Source of the DNA: Chinchilla lanigera
Lineage: Eukaryota > Chordata > Mammalia > Rodentia > Chinchillidae
DNA: 64,000 nucleotides
Reading direction: 5' to 3'
Assembly (NCBI RefSeq): GCF_000276665.1
Contig: NW_004955481.1
Location: 578,835 to 642,834, forward strand
Part shown: in pieces, positions 1-11,300 of the stretch
How positions within the stretch are numbered: the first letter of the stretch is position 1
Layout of the letters: each line of letters begins with the position of its first letter
Made by a program: the position numbers and the translations under genes
The notes under the pieces: model-generated
Databases searched by the model: none
Told to the model about the DNA's origin: nothing
Seen by the model: the letters and a program-made list of their open reading frames with translations, nothing else

Positions 1-3000
1 CTAGCCTGCAAGAAGGCATAAAGAAGGGCACACCCTCTTCCTTTACAGAGTTACCCTGGAATTTCACACTTGGCACATCTGTTTCTACATCATGAGCTGG
101 AACTGAGTTGGGTTTTTTTGTTTTTTTTTTTGTCTTTTTGAGACAGGGTCTCCTTATTCAGTCCAGGCTGGCCTTGTGCTCACTTTGTAGCCCAGGCTGG
201 TCTCGAACTCGCAACGATCCTTCTGCCTCAGCCTCCCAAGTGCTGGGATTACAGGAGTGCGCCACCACGCCTGGCTATCATAAGACTCTTCTGGAACCAA
301 TCAGTCAACCCTAGATGCCAGCCTAGGCGTGGTGATTCACACCTGTAATCCCAGCCCTCAGGAGGCTGAGGCAGGAGGAGGATCATCGAAAGTTTGAGGC
401 CAGCCTGGGCTACAAAGTGAATTCAAGGCCGGCCTGGACTACATAGTGAAACCCTGTGTCAGAAAGACCCCCCCAAAAAAAAATCAACTCTGGATGCCAG
501 GTGCTAATATTACATTGGTGAACAAAAACCGGGCGTGGTGGCGCATGCCTGTAACTCCAGCACTCTGGAGGCTGAGGCAGGAGGATCATTGTGAGTTCGT
601 GACCAGCCTGGGCTACAAAGTGAACTCAAGGCCAGCCTGAACTGCAGAGCGAGACCCTGTCTCAAAAAGAGACAAAAACAAATAAACAAAAAAATTGAAG
701 AACAAAATAGGTCTATTGACAAGAACAAACTCTTGGTAGGCTAAAAGAGAAAAATATCAGTTTAAAGTTCTAGCAGATCATTTCCACAAGGGATTAAACT
801 GCCAGAATATAAACTATCATAGAAGAACCAGAACCAGGAGAGATAAAGACAATGTCCCAGCCCAGAGCCATAGTTGGGGATGGAGATGTAAAATGTTAGT
901 ACAGATTAACTCTTGGAGATCATCTATGCAATCCCATTTTACAGATGGGGAAACTGAGGTTTAGGGTGTCTCACTGCTGCCAATCCTTTCTTCTTGGTTG
1001 TTCTGCCCATACACGTTTGGGGTTGGGGAAGGTAGAGCATTTCTTCTCTATAGGTTTCCAGAGTCACGCCAGAGAGGTTGGGGACTCCCTTCCATGGTCC
1101 TGGGGGTTTCAGTTCTGCCCTCCCCTCTCCAACCCCTGGAGGATTCCAAAAAGGAGGAGGAGGTAGGCGTGGCCTACCAAGTAGGTGCATTCATCATAAT
1201 AATGAGGGAGGTGAGAGGCTTCAAGCAGGCTAATTATGTGGCTAGAAATCAGCCTAGATGAACGCCCTACCCCTCATACTCACCAGCCATCTTTTTGCAG
1301 GAGCCTCATAGATGAGGGAATGGAGTCACTCAGGAAGTGCCATCCAGGCAACCCTGGGGATGGGGTTATGCAACAAGAGCCAGCGAGGGACAGCGGAAGG
1401 GATCCACTGAAGACAGACGGTAGAGTTCGAGGCTGCTGGGACTAGTTAGTTTCCAGACCACGGCACTTGCAGACGCTAGCCGTGAGGAGCACAGGGAATG
1501 GCACATATGCTGGGCACCTACCTGGGCTCAGGCTGGTGGGTCTCAGCCAGGTATTATGAAAATTACCTAAGCTCTAGATACACAGGTCAAAGTTACAGTA
1601 CACAAAGAGAATATCTGCACATAAAGCGCAGATATTATAAACAACAGAGGGGACAAAGGTAGCCTTCTGGCTGCCCACAAAGCTCCTCCTCAGCACTCTA
1701 GGGAGTCTTTAAAAGGACTTCTCTACACCTGGATCATCCACTCAGCCAGCACATAGCATTGAGCACCTGTCCTGCATCAGCCCTGGGAAGATGCTGAGGG
1801 TACCCAGTTAATACAGTATGGTCCTTGCCTCCAAGAAGTCCCGTGTTCTAGCAACTGGATACCTCATCCAAGAACTGGACATCCCAGTTTGGCCAAGACA
1901 GTCTCAGCTTATGCTTGCTGTCCCAGTATTGTCGTCATCATCACTGTGGTCATCATCATCATTTTGTTCTGGGGATTGAATCCAGGGCCTTTTCACTGAG
2001 CTACATCCCCAGTTTATTTATTTAGAGATAGAGTAAGCTAAATTGCCCAAGCTGGGCTCAAACTTTTGACACTCCTGCCTCAGCCTCCCAGAGTGCTGGG
2101 GTTACAAGCACGTATCATCCATAAAGCTGTCATTATTAACAGTATTTACTTTTATTCTCAAAAGTGTAGCCAATTGCAGTGGCATATGTCTATATTCCCA
2201 GCACTTGGAAGACAGAAGCAGGAGGATCACAGGTTTGAGCCTAGCCTGGAGAATTTAGCAATTTAGCAAGACCCTTTCAAGCAATCAATCAATAGATGAC
2301 TACAGATGTAGCTCAAGGCAAAGGCCCTGGGCTCTAACTCTGGTGATCGTTTGTATGATAAATTACATGGCCACCTAAACTATAGGCAGTGGTGGAATTA
2401 GTTGGGCAAAATATTTATAACCTCTGTTAATGGGGGCTGGGGTAGCTCAGTGGTAGAATATTTGCCTACTGTACTCATCCCCTGGATTAGATCCCCAGCA
2501 TCTAAACAAAAACAAAGAAAAAGACAAGACCCAGATACTGCATAATGTAATTCCAGAACTCAGGAAGGAGGACTGTGAGTTCAAAGCCAGCCTGGATTAC
2601 TTAGTAAGACTTTTTCTCAAGAAAACAATAAAAAGCTGCTTCATATGTGACAGAGGCCAGACTCCAGACTCTTACGTACAGTGGCCAGAAGATGATTCTT
2701 TTTGTGTATATCTATTTCCTTACCCTAGCTTTGCTGCCTCCTTTCCCATACCCCAATGTGTTAAAACTGGGTTATAAGTACAACTCTCTAAAATCCTGGA
2801 GTTTTATGGATACAAATTGTTTTTTTATTTGTTTTAGTGGTAGTGGGGATTGAACTCAAGACCTTCATACTGAACTACTTTTTGTTTTTATTTTTTAAAT
2901 TCTGAGACAGGCTGGGCTTAAATTTGAGATTGTTCTGCCTCAGCTTCCTAGAATACTGGGATTATAGGGATGCAGCACCAGGCCCAGATAATAAATGAGT

Positions 3001-4479
3001 GTTTTTTATCTGATAAAGAAAGCACTTGAGCCCGGTGTGGTGGTGCACAACTATAATCCCAGCACTCAGGAGGCTGAGAAAAGAGGATGCCATGAGTTTG
3101 ACGCTAGCCTCTGTTACATAAGCAAATTCAAGGCCAGCCTACACTACATAGTGAGACCCTGCCTCAAAAAAGCCAAAAGCAAGCAAGCAAGCAAGCACTT
3201 GAGTGCTGGGAGGTGTAGCTCACTGGTACAGCACTTGCCTGGCAGAATACATGAAGTTCTGGGTACAATCCCCAGCACTGGAAGAAAAAGAAAAACAAAA
3301 AAAATCAAAGAAAGCAGTTGAGAGTCACTAGGGTGATAGGCAAGTAATTTGCTCAGGTTTACAAAAAGAGACAGTATAACTGTTGCCAAGTACAGCACAG
3401 ATTTCTAGTCCAGTTCAGTATTAGGTTCATGCATCACCCTGCCTGCCTGCCTGCCTTCTACCCACATCCAGTAGTAAAGTTTTGCTCTTATTTTTAGCCT
3501 AGCCCAGTCTCCCTTCAAGGATCATTCTGAGATGTATCTTATCACTTCACACCTTCCTTCCTCCAATTGAAAGGCTTCCTTCTTCCAGTGGTTTCTCTTT
3601 TCACCACCTGCATTCACTAGGGCAAAGTCTACCTTTTTTTTTTTTAAAGATGATTAAATCCAGAGCCTTGCCCATACCAGGCAAGCACTCTACCACTGAG
3701 CTACTTCACCTGGCCCAAAGTCTACTTTTGCTTTGCAATTTGTACAAGGTTGGGTTAACCTTCCCCTTCCTCATCTCTGCAACTTCAGATTTCCAATTCC
3801 CCACAGATCCTGGCAAATGTCAAGTATATGCCTTAAGTACTTTTTAAGAGTTTTCTGGCCCTGTGAAGGGAAGATTCACCCGACTCTTTGCCTGGACAAC
3901 TTCACTCACTGGTTCAAATATCACCTCTGGGGCTAGGGTATAGTTCCTCAGTAGTGATGCATTTAGCATGCCCAAGGTCGTGGGTTCAATCCGCAGCAAC
4001 ACAAACACACACGTGTCACCTATTGCAGTGTCCAGACTGGATTTTAACTGACCCAGCTCTAATAATTACTCTGACCTCAGCTTCCTCCACTGACCTCAGC
4101 TTCCTCCATTGTAAACTAACGATACCAGCCTGGAAGTGAGAACTTATCTGGTGAGGGTGTGCGGAGATTTGTAGGGAGGATCCTCTTGTGGCTGAGGACA
4201 AAAGTTTGGTGAGTTTCTTTCTGAAGACTTCATCCCCATTAGCTACTCTCACCCCTACCTCTGGTGCCAGGCTTAAAGCCGCCCTGCACCTTCTCCTCAA
4301 TAACACACACGCACCCCAGTTCCACCCCTTCGATGGCAAAGGGCACCCTTGGAGAGGAGGGCGCAGTGTGTCACACCAACACCACAGATTAGGGACTTCG
4401 CGGTCTCTTGGCACAGTTGCAATAGGAAGCAGAGGGTCATTGGGGGAGGGGAGGGGAGAGTTAGCAACGGCAGTCCTAG
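1..4479. other. Intergenic region upstream of CLUH
   Basis: No gene seen. SINEs: antisense B1 about 122-278; sense B1 about 322-475 and 529-690; antisense ID/B1 hybrid about 1965-2115; sense hybrid about 2162-2346; ID about 2432-2520; B1 about 2520-2630; antisense hybrid about 2834-2990; B1 about 3030-3190; ID about 3201-3300; antisense ID about 3630-3717; ID about 3928-4010. MIR-like fragments lie at about 900-965 and 1735-1850. Short simple repeats are (CAT)n near 1925-1965, (CTGC)n near 3438-3455, and a 20-nt tandem duplication at about 4071-4109. Confidence 0.75.
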
Positions 4480-5300
4480 ACAAGTCTCCACCCAAGGTCA
4501 CGGCGCCCAAACGCGCAGCAAATAGTAACGACGTCTCCCCTAAGCCCCGCCCCTAGAAGGGGACGAAGCCTCTTTCCCTGAAGTCAGGGTACGTTGCCTT
4601 TAAGGCGTTCGGGAAAGTCACCACTTCAGTGGACTGGCAGCGAGGCACGGAACGTTTTGTCCCTCGCGGGCCTCCGTGGGCTGGGCCGGGCGCGAGGGCG
4701 GGGCAAGGGAGCGGCGGTGGGGTCAAAGGCTGCAGCGCGCACCACGTGGGCCGGTGACTCCGTCCTTCCCGCAGCGGCCGCGGAGCGCAGGGCACTTGGG
4801 TTAGTGGCGCGGCGGACGGCGCGGACAGCAGAGCCGGACGCCCGCTCCCGCCACGATGGTTATCAAGACGGACGAGTTGCCGGCGGCCGCCCCGGCCGAC
4901 AGCGCCCGGGAGCACAGCTCACAGGCTAGTGGCAAGGGGCGGCCGGGCGCAGCCGGTGAGCAGGGTCGGGGCTAATGGGCATCCGGGCAAGGGGGCCGGA
5001 CCAAGCCGGGCGGATGGGTTCGGGACTCTGCTGAGACCGCTGCCTTTCCTCTGAGCCGGGCTCGGTTGCACCTCACTGGGCCCTCCACTGGGCCGCCCCC
5101 GCCCTGAAGGTCACCTTCACTGTCGCCCCCGGCTGCAACTCGGGCTTCGCACGTGGGGTCTCAGGGAAGGCAGCCGTGGCGGGCACACGCGCGTCAGATC
5201 GTGGGGACACGTGCGCGCACACGCGGTTTCAGGGTGCGTCGCCGTCGCCGACCGAGAGAATCCGCGGCCCCACCCCCTCCGCTCCCGGGCATAGGGAGAC
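4480..5300 (+). promoter_or_regulatory. CLUH: CpG-island promoter of CLUH
   Basis: This is the only strongly CpG-rich stretch in the window. It spans the first exon, is free of SINEs, and lacks an obvious TATA box, which is typical of a housekeeping promoter. A palindromic E-box (CACGTG) sits at 4743-4748, about 110 nt before the start codon. The transcription start cannot be fixed from sequence; it is probably between about 4650 and 4830. Borders are approximate. Confidence 0.8.
4856..4955 (+). CDS. CLUH: CLUH coding exon 1 (long N terminus)
   Basis: The ATG has A at -3 and G at +4, a strong Kozak context. It encodes a short Ala/Pro-rich leader beginning [18 protein letters not shown]. The donor at 4956 reads GTGAGC and the exon ends in phase 1, matching exon 2. 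Initiation here gives the long isoform. The short isoform would start at the exon 2 ATG (12292). Confidence 0.9.
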
Positions 5301-8300
5301 CTCTGGGGTCACTGTCACACTTTCAGATCAACCTTCGTGAGGTTTTTCCTCCAGCTGTCAGCATCCCAGGCATTCCCCCTGCGGCCGGAGCTGCAGCTCT
5401 GCGAATGAGGTTCAGCCTGATGCTTCTCAGGCTTGGTCTGTGTGAAGTGTGCGAGTTGGGAGGGATTTCTGAGGGGGCTTCTGTTCACTCCCAGAGACAA
5501 GGGGTTAACCCTAGGTCTTCAAGCTGTGTTTCCCCCCTCGGGTGTTGATCATCTCCTCAGACCTGGCGTAGAGGGGTTCTGCCAGTGTATAGAGACAAAA
5601 CCAAGCTCCTTGGCAGGAGGAGGTGTTTGTGCCAGAACTTGATTATTAACCTGCCTTATTGCGAAAAGTGGGTCAGACCAGAGTTGCTGTTTTTAAGGCA
5701 AAGGTCAATAGTGTGGAGTGGAGCTCCTAGCTTGCCCCCGTGGGGGCTGTGTAGCCGTGGCTTTGGGAGTGGCTGAAGCTTGTTTGGGGTGGGGCCTGCT
5801 TCTCTCCGTTTCATCTGGGCCCCTCCTGTTTTTCCATGTCTCAGACTTGCCTTTATGCGGAAGCCTCCATCCCAGCCCCTCAACCGTCAGTTTCCAACAT
5901 CTTCATGAGGGCCCAGGAAATGACTGTGGTGTTCTCTGTCCTGTGTGGCAGTGGGAGTTCAGAACTACTCTTCCCTCCCTGCAATGCCCATCACCATCAT
6001 CTCCCTTCCCAGCTTCATTGAGGAGGCCGGGGCTGACTTGGTAGTCAGGATGGTAATAAGACGGGGCAGGTTCACTGCCGTGTCCCATCACCGCAGATTT
6101 ACTATGAGTTGGAGGGCAGGTGCTGTGGCTGCTTTGCCGATTGCTTAGACAAGGCCAAGAAGTGGTGATAAGCCCATCCCACTAGGCTTTGCCCTGATGT
6201 GGTTCTGAGTCAGTGGGCCAGCTAGATAAGAGAGTGGGGCTGGCTGGTTTCCCTTCCAGCAAAGAGACTGGAAGAGATGAAGGGACTTGCCCAAGGTCAC
6301 ACAACAGTTTTGTTGATCATGTGGATTTCTAGCTCATGGCCAGCATGCCAAGGCTGCCCCAGAGGAAGCTGAGATATGCATGGAGGTTTGAATCAGGTGT
6401 TGCAAGGAGGATTTCTGTGAGAGTTCCCCTCTCAGCTATGTGCTGAGGGGCTTTTTTAAGGGTTGGGGGTGGGTCAAGAGATAGGCGCAGCTGTTCATCT
6501 TAGGGAAACTGGGTGCATTCTACTAGATAAAGACCTTGACTCCCATTTCCCCAGAAAGTTAGTATGTAGATAGCTGGGGCTCACATTACAGCCAGCCTCG
6601 ATGTGTTACACGGAGAGAGCCTTGATGGAGGCCCCCCTCACCCGCAGGCCCCCATCCAGGAATCAGAATCCAGTGCCCTGACCTCAGGCCCCAGCTCTAG
6701 AAGGCTCTCTGGTACTCTTGAGGAGGAGGTAGGCAAGGGTCGATTATCTCCTTAAGAATAAAGCAGCTTTTAGGGGTTAAGAGAACAGGCAGGTTTTTCA
6801 AGTTCACAGTGGTATGTCGAGTTCCTTCTGCCTAGGGGAGGGCTCCCAGAGTTGAGGCCCAGAGGGGGAGGAGAAGGGAGCTGGCACACTGGCAAGGAGT
6901 TTAGGGGCTTATGAACTCCCCAAGAGAATCCTAAAGCTGTTTTCTCAGACGTGGTCTGGTCATGGACAGTTTGAGGAACTCTCAGTTAGCTTCAGACCTT
7001 AAAGACCTGGCCTGAGTAGGACAGTAAGAGGCAGAGGTGCTCTTCTCCCCAGGGTCTTCCATAGGCTGCCTGCTTGCCTCTCTCCCTTACTTTGTTTTGT
7101 TTTGTTTTATTTTTGTCTTTTTCGAGACAGGGTCTTGCTATGCAGTTCAGGCTGGCCTTGAGCTCACTTTGTAGCCCAGGCTGGTCTCGAACTCACAAGG
7201 ATCCTCCTGCCTCAGTCCTCCTGAGTACTGGGATTACAGGCATGCGCCACCACTCCCAACTTCTCCCTTGCTTTGAAGCCCTGTGTTTCTGGGATGAAGT
7301 GTCTTTGGGGACCTCACTTCTTCCTGCTGCAGCTTCACCTGCTGAGGCCTTGGCTGGGTGTGGCCTTGTCCTGGCACAGTCTTCTGCCAGGCTGGGAAGG
7401 CACACAAAGGCCACGGGCCTAAGATTTTTTTTTTCTAACTCCTGTCTGCAGCTACTGGGATTCTGTGCTTCCAACCAGCACAGAGTATGCTTTTTATTTT
7501 CACTTCGATATGTCCAGTTAAGACTTGGGGCTGGGGGCCCTCAGCTTGCATGCACAAAGGGCAGTCTGAGCAGCCTGCTCCCATTCTGCAGAGGGAGGAC
7601 TGCCTCTCACCCTTCCGCTAAACCCTAGGTTCTCAGAGGTGTTCTGTGGCATATAGAGAAGAGGAGCAAGCCAAGGTGTCCAGACCAGCCAGGATCCTTT
7701 CTTTAGAACTAGATTTGCCTCCTGGGCTGAGTTCTGAGGTGTTGAGGAGGAGATGCTGCACCCTGGTGCCCCAGGAGTGGGACAGTGGGTTATGCTCAGT
7801 GGGAGTGGCATTCAGAGGCTTGGGCCTGGGTATCTGACACACCTGGCTTTTCCCTGACCGCCTCTTTCCTCTCTGACCTTGGACAGCTTGCTTTCTAGCC
7901 TTGTGGAGTCAGTTTCTTCAAGTGAGATGGGTGGTGGGTCTGATTTAGGGAACGGTGTGGGCTGGGCCTGTCATTGAGTGCAAGCTCTATGGAAATCAGA
8001 GTGCAGGTGGTGTCAACACTCCTGTGGGGTCACTGCCCAGCTGCCTGCCCCACCCCCTCCTGCAGAGGATTGGGGGTGTTTGGGGTGGGGTAGGAGGAGA
8101 GGGGCTGCCTCTGGGTCTGTCCCTTCCTACCATCTGGGTGTTATGTGAGGCCAAGAAGCCTTCACTGGCTTGTGGAAAGGCTGGAAGTCTGCTCAGTGGC
8201 TCCCTGGGCCTGGCAGGGAGCAGGCCTGACATGAAAGCCCGGCTCCCCACCCCCACGCCGGTTAGTATGGATGCCGGAGCAGTCTTGACTGGGCCCTGGC

Positions 8301-11300
8301 AACAAGTCAGAGGCCCTTGGAAGGCGCCCTGGCGAGGCTGGGCATGCTTCTTCTCCTCAGCCCAGCGGCCTTCGGCCTCTTGCTGCCAGCTCTGTTTTCC
8401 CCAGGGGAGACATTTGGTTTCTCCTGGCAGCGCACAGGCTGCTGGGAAGGGAAGAGGGAGCTCGCCAGCTTCTTGGTGGAGTTTGGAGGCCTGGGGAATG
8501 GGTGCAGTTGTCCTCTGGGGGACTGGAACACCCTTCCAGAACCAGTGACTCTCAGGAAGGGGGCTAGTTGCCAGGTCACCTGCAGGGGGCAGCAGGAGCC
8601 AGAGGCCCCAGCCACCCCTTTGGCCCAGGAACCAGGCAGGAGCTCAGTGTGTGACTGGTGACTGGGACGCCGCCTCATGGCCTGGGCCTGGGTCTGTGTC
8701 ACCTGTTGCCGGCAGCTGGCAGAAGCTGTCCTACCTACCCCCACTGGGGTTGGAGCTGAGGAGAGGACCCCCTTGCTGGGCCCTGCTCCTGCTAGCCAGT
8801 CCCCAGGTCCCTTGATCCTGAGGGGTCCAGGTACCCCAAATGCTGGGTTCTCCTGCTCCCCTGATAGCTTCAGCAGCACTGACCCCCCTTTTGGGGGCCA
8901 TATGGAGGTGGGTCTGAGCACTGATAGCAGCTCCCCCGGGGGTCCTGGAGCCACCAGGACCTCCTGGCCCGCAGCTGTCCTTCTGGCCGACCTTGAACAG
9001 AATGCAAAGCAGGGGGAGTGTACCCTTCCCAGGGCTGCCTCTGCAGGCCTGGCCCCAGTGAAACCCGAAGCCAGCCGGAGCTCCAGCCCTGGGCCTACCA
9101 GCTGCGTTAGGGCAAGGAGAGTGGCAGAGGCTGAAACAAGGGACACAAGCAGTGCTGGGCCTGGCCCGGAGGACCGGCTGCTTTGCTGCCATGGCAGTCT
9201 TGAGGCTCCAGAGCTGAAGAGAGGGCAGCTGCTGACGGTACCAGGTGGGCTATGAGGCTGTGTGAACCGGTTGGCTGATGAGGGGAGGTCACTTGTCTCT
9301 AATCTCGTGGTTGGGAGACCCTCCGGGTCCCTTGGGAAGAGAGAAGCTGGGCTGGTTGTCCTGAGGAAGGGAAGCGCTGGGAAACAGGCCACATTCCCTA
9401 CGACCAGGGATTAAGCGCTCCCTTCGCCCAAGGCGTAGGTTTCTAGAGTGAGGAGGAGCAGGTGAGAGTGGGCCCCACTTGCTTTGCCTTCCCTTTGCCC
9501 CATGTTCTCCTACTCCAGATGCCCCAAACAGCACAGACTATCTGGGTCTAAATCTAACACCCAACTTTTGGGACCTTGGAACTTAAAACTGCTTGAATGG
9601 AGGCCCAAAGCCTTTCTCAGGGACCCAGTGGGGGAAGCTCCTCTGCCATGCCACCCCTCTTACTGCTTTTGGAAAGCTACTGTCCTTCCTGTTGCTGTCT
9701 GCTCTGTCATTAGGCAAGTTTTCACCTTTGGGCAGGATTCATTATTTCTAGGTACTGGAGTTGCCCTGCTTGGGGCTGCTAGATCACTCACTAGAAGAGA
9801 CAGGTCCTGGAGTATCCTGTGGTTCTTGGAAGTTGCACTCCAGGTTTGGAGAGGGTGTGGTGTGGACACAAGGGCCACCACAAGCTCAGTTATTGGAGGT
9901 CCACAGTGGCCAGGATTGAGAACAATGCAGCTATGGGTGTGCACGCTGTGGGAATCTGAGGACCTCCTCTCTGTGACCTTGGGCAGGCTCTAGACCTTTC
10001 TGGCTTCAGACTTCCTTATTTGAGTTAAGGGGGTGGGAACTGTATCTGAGCACTTTGAGGTCTTGTGTTTTGCTTTGGTTGTACTGGGGATCAAATCTAG
10101 GCCTCCCACATGCTAGATGAGTGCTCTGCGGCAGAGCTACATTTCCAGCCCTTTGCATTTTTCAGACATGGCCTCACTAAGTTTCCCAGGCTAGCCTCAA
10201 ACTTGTAGTTCTCCTGTTGCAAACTTCCAAGGAGCAGGGATTATAGGTATGTGCCATCACATGTGGCTGGAAGTCCTATTTGTTTTTTACTTTTTTGTCT
10301 TTTTAAAACAGGGTCTCACTGTGCAGTTCAGGCTGCCCTTGAGCTTACTTTGTAGCTCAGGCTGGTCTCAAACTCTTAACCATCCTCCTGCCTCAGCCTC
10401 CTGAGTGCTGGGATTCCAGATGTGCGACACCACACCCGGCTTGGAAGTCCTATTTATCACTGAGTTGAAGACTATAGGATGCGTGGATTGGCTTCTCCTT
10501 AATTCCGCCGCATGCCTCGCTCGGCTAGGCCAGCCTTCTTTCCTGAGGCCCATGCTGCATGTTTCTGATGTATCTGGACGGAGACCACAGAGCTCTGGAG
10601 AAATGCACCCTGTCCCCACTCCTGACGGCTAGGTTTGGGTAGGGCAGGGAAGTAAAAGTCTGGACAGAATGGGCTGGCATCCAAATGCGGAGTGAGCTGT
10701 TCTGTCCAGTAGGGGATCCAGCCTTGCTCAGAGCTGGAACAGGGGTTCAGAGCCAAGGAGGCTAGTCTGGCTGATAGGCAGGTGCTGAGACTAGGGTCCC
10801 CATTTGCCAAATGGCCATCCAGACGGGGCTGTGGTCAGCTGGAGGGTTTCTGGGAGGTGGTCTTGGCAAGGGCAGGAGGAGCCTCTCCTTCGTTACCCTT
10901 ACTGCCTGGCAGAAATGGGAAGTTTTGCTTCCCTCTTCCCCACAGCGTGGGAGTTGGGTGCTGTTCATGAATATCGGAGTTGGCTGTAGGTTTGCAGTAA
11001 TTAATTCATTAATTTGATACCTTTTCATTGAGTCTGAGTAAGACAGAGGGCACAAGTAGAGCTGCTAGTATAAATAGCCACTCTGGTAATTCTGCCAGCA
11101 GAGGTCATTCAGATGGGCTTTGGAGAGGGTGTATTCACGTAGGACTTAAGAGGATGAGAGGGAGTTTGCTTGATGGAATGGTCTGTTGGGTGGCCTCAAC
11201 TGAAACACAGAAGCGGGAGGGAAGGAGCTGGCAGACCTGAGACTGACTAGGTATGTTCCCTGGAGCGCTGGCCTAAGCTCGTGTCTTATCAGCAATGGGT

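Noticed and set aside
3438..3455. Short repeated CTGC units considered as a CRISPR-like array
   Set aside because: This is a plain tetranucleotide repeat with no spacers, in a mammalian genome.
4594..5548. Open frames over the CLUH CpG island
   Set aside because: They are out of frame with the real exon 1 start and reflect high GC content.
7074..7628. 184-codon frame beginning in a B1 element
   Set aside because: The first third is antisense B1 translation ([15 protein letters not shown]), a phrase repeated in many frames across the window.
8307..9392. 361-codon antisense open frame in CLUH intron 1
   Set aside because: The protein is low-complexity (Ser/Pro/Arg/Leu) with no domain and overlaps other long frames. 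It best fits GC-rich sequence poor in stop codons.
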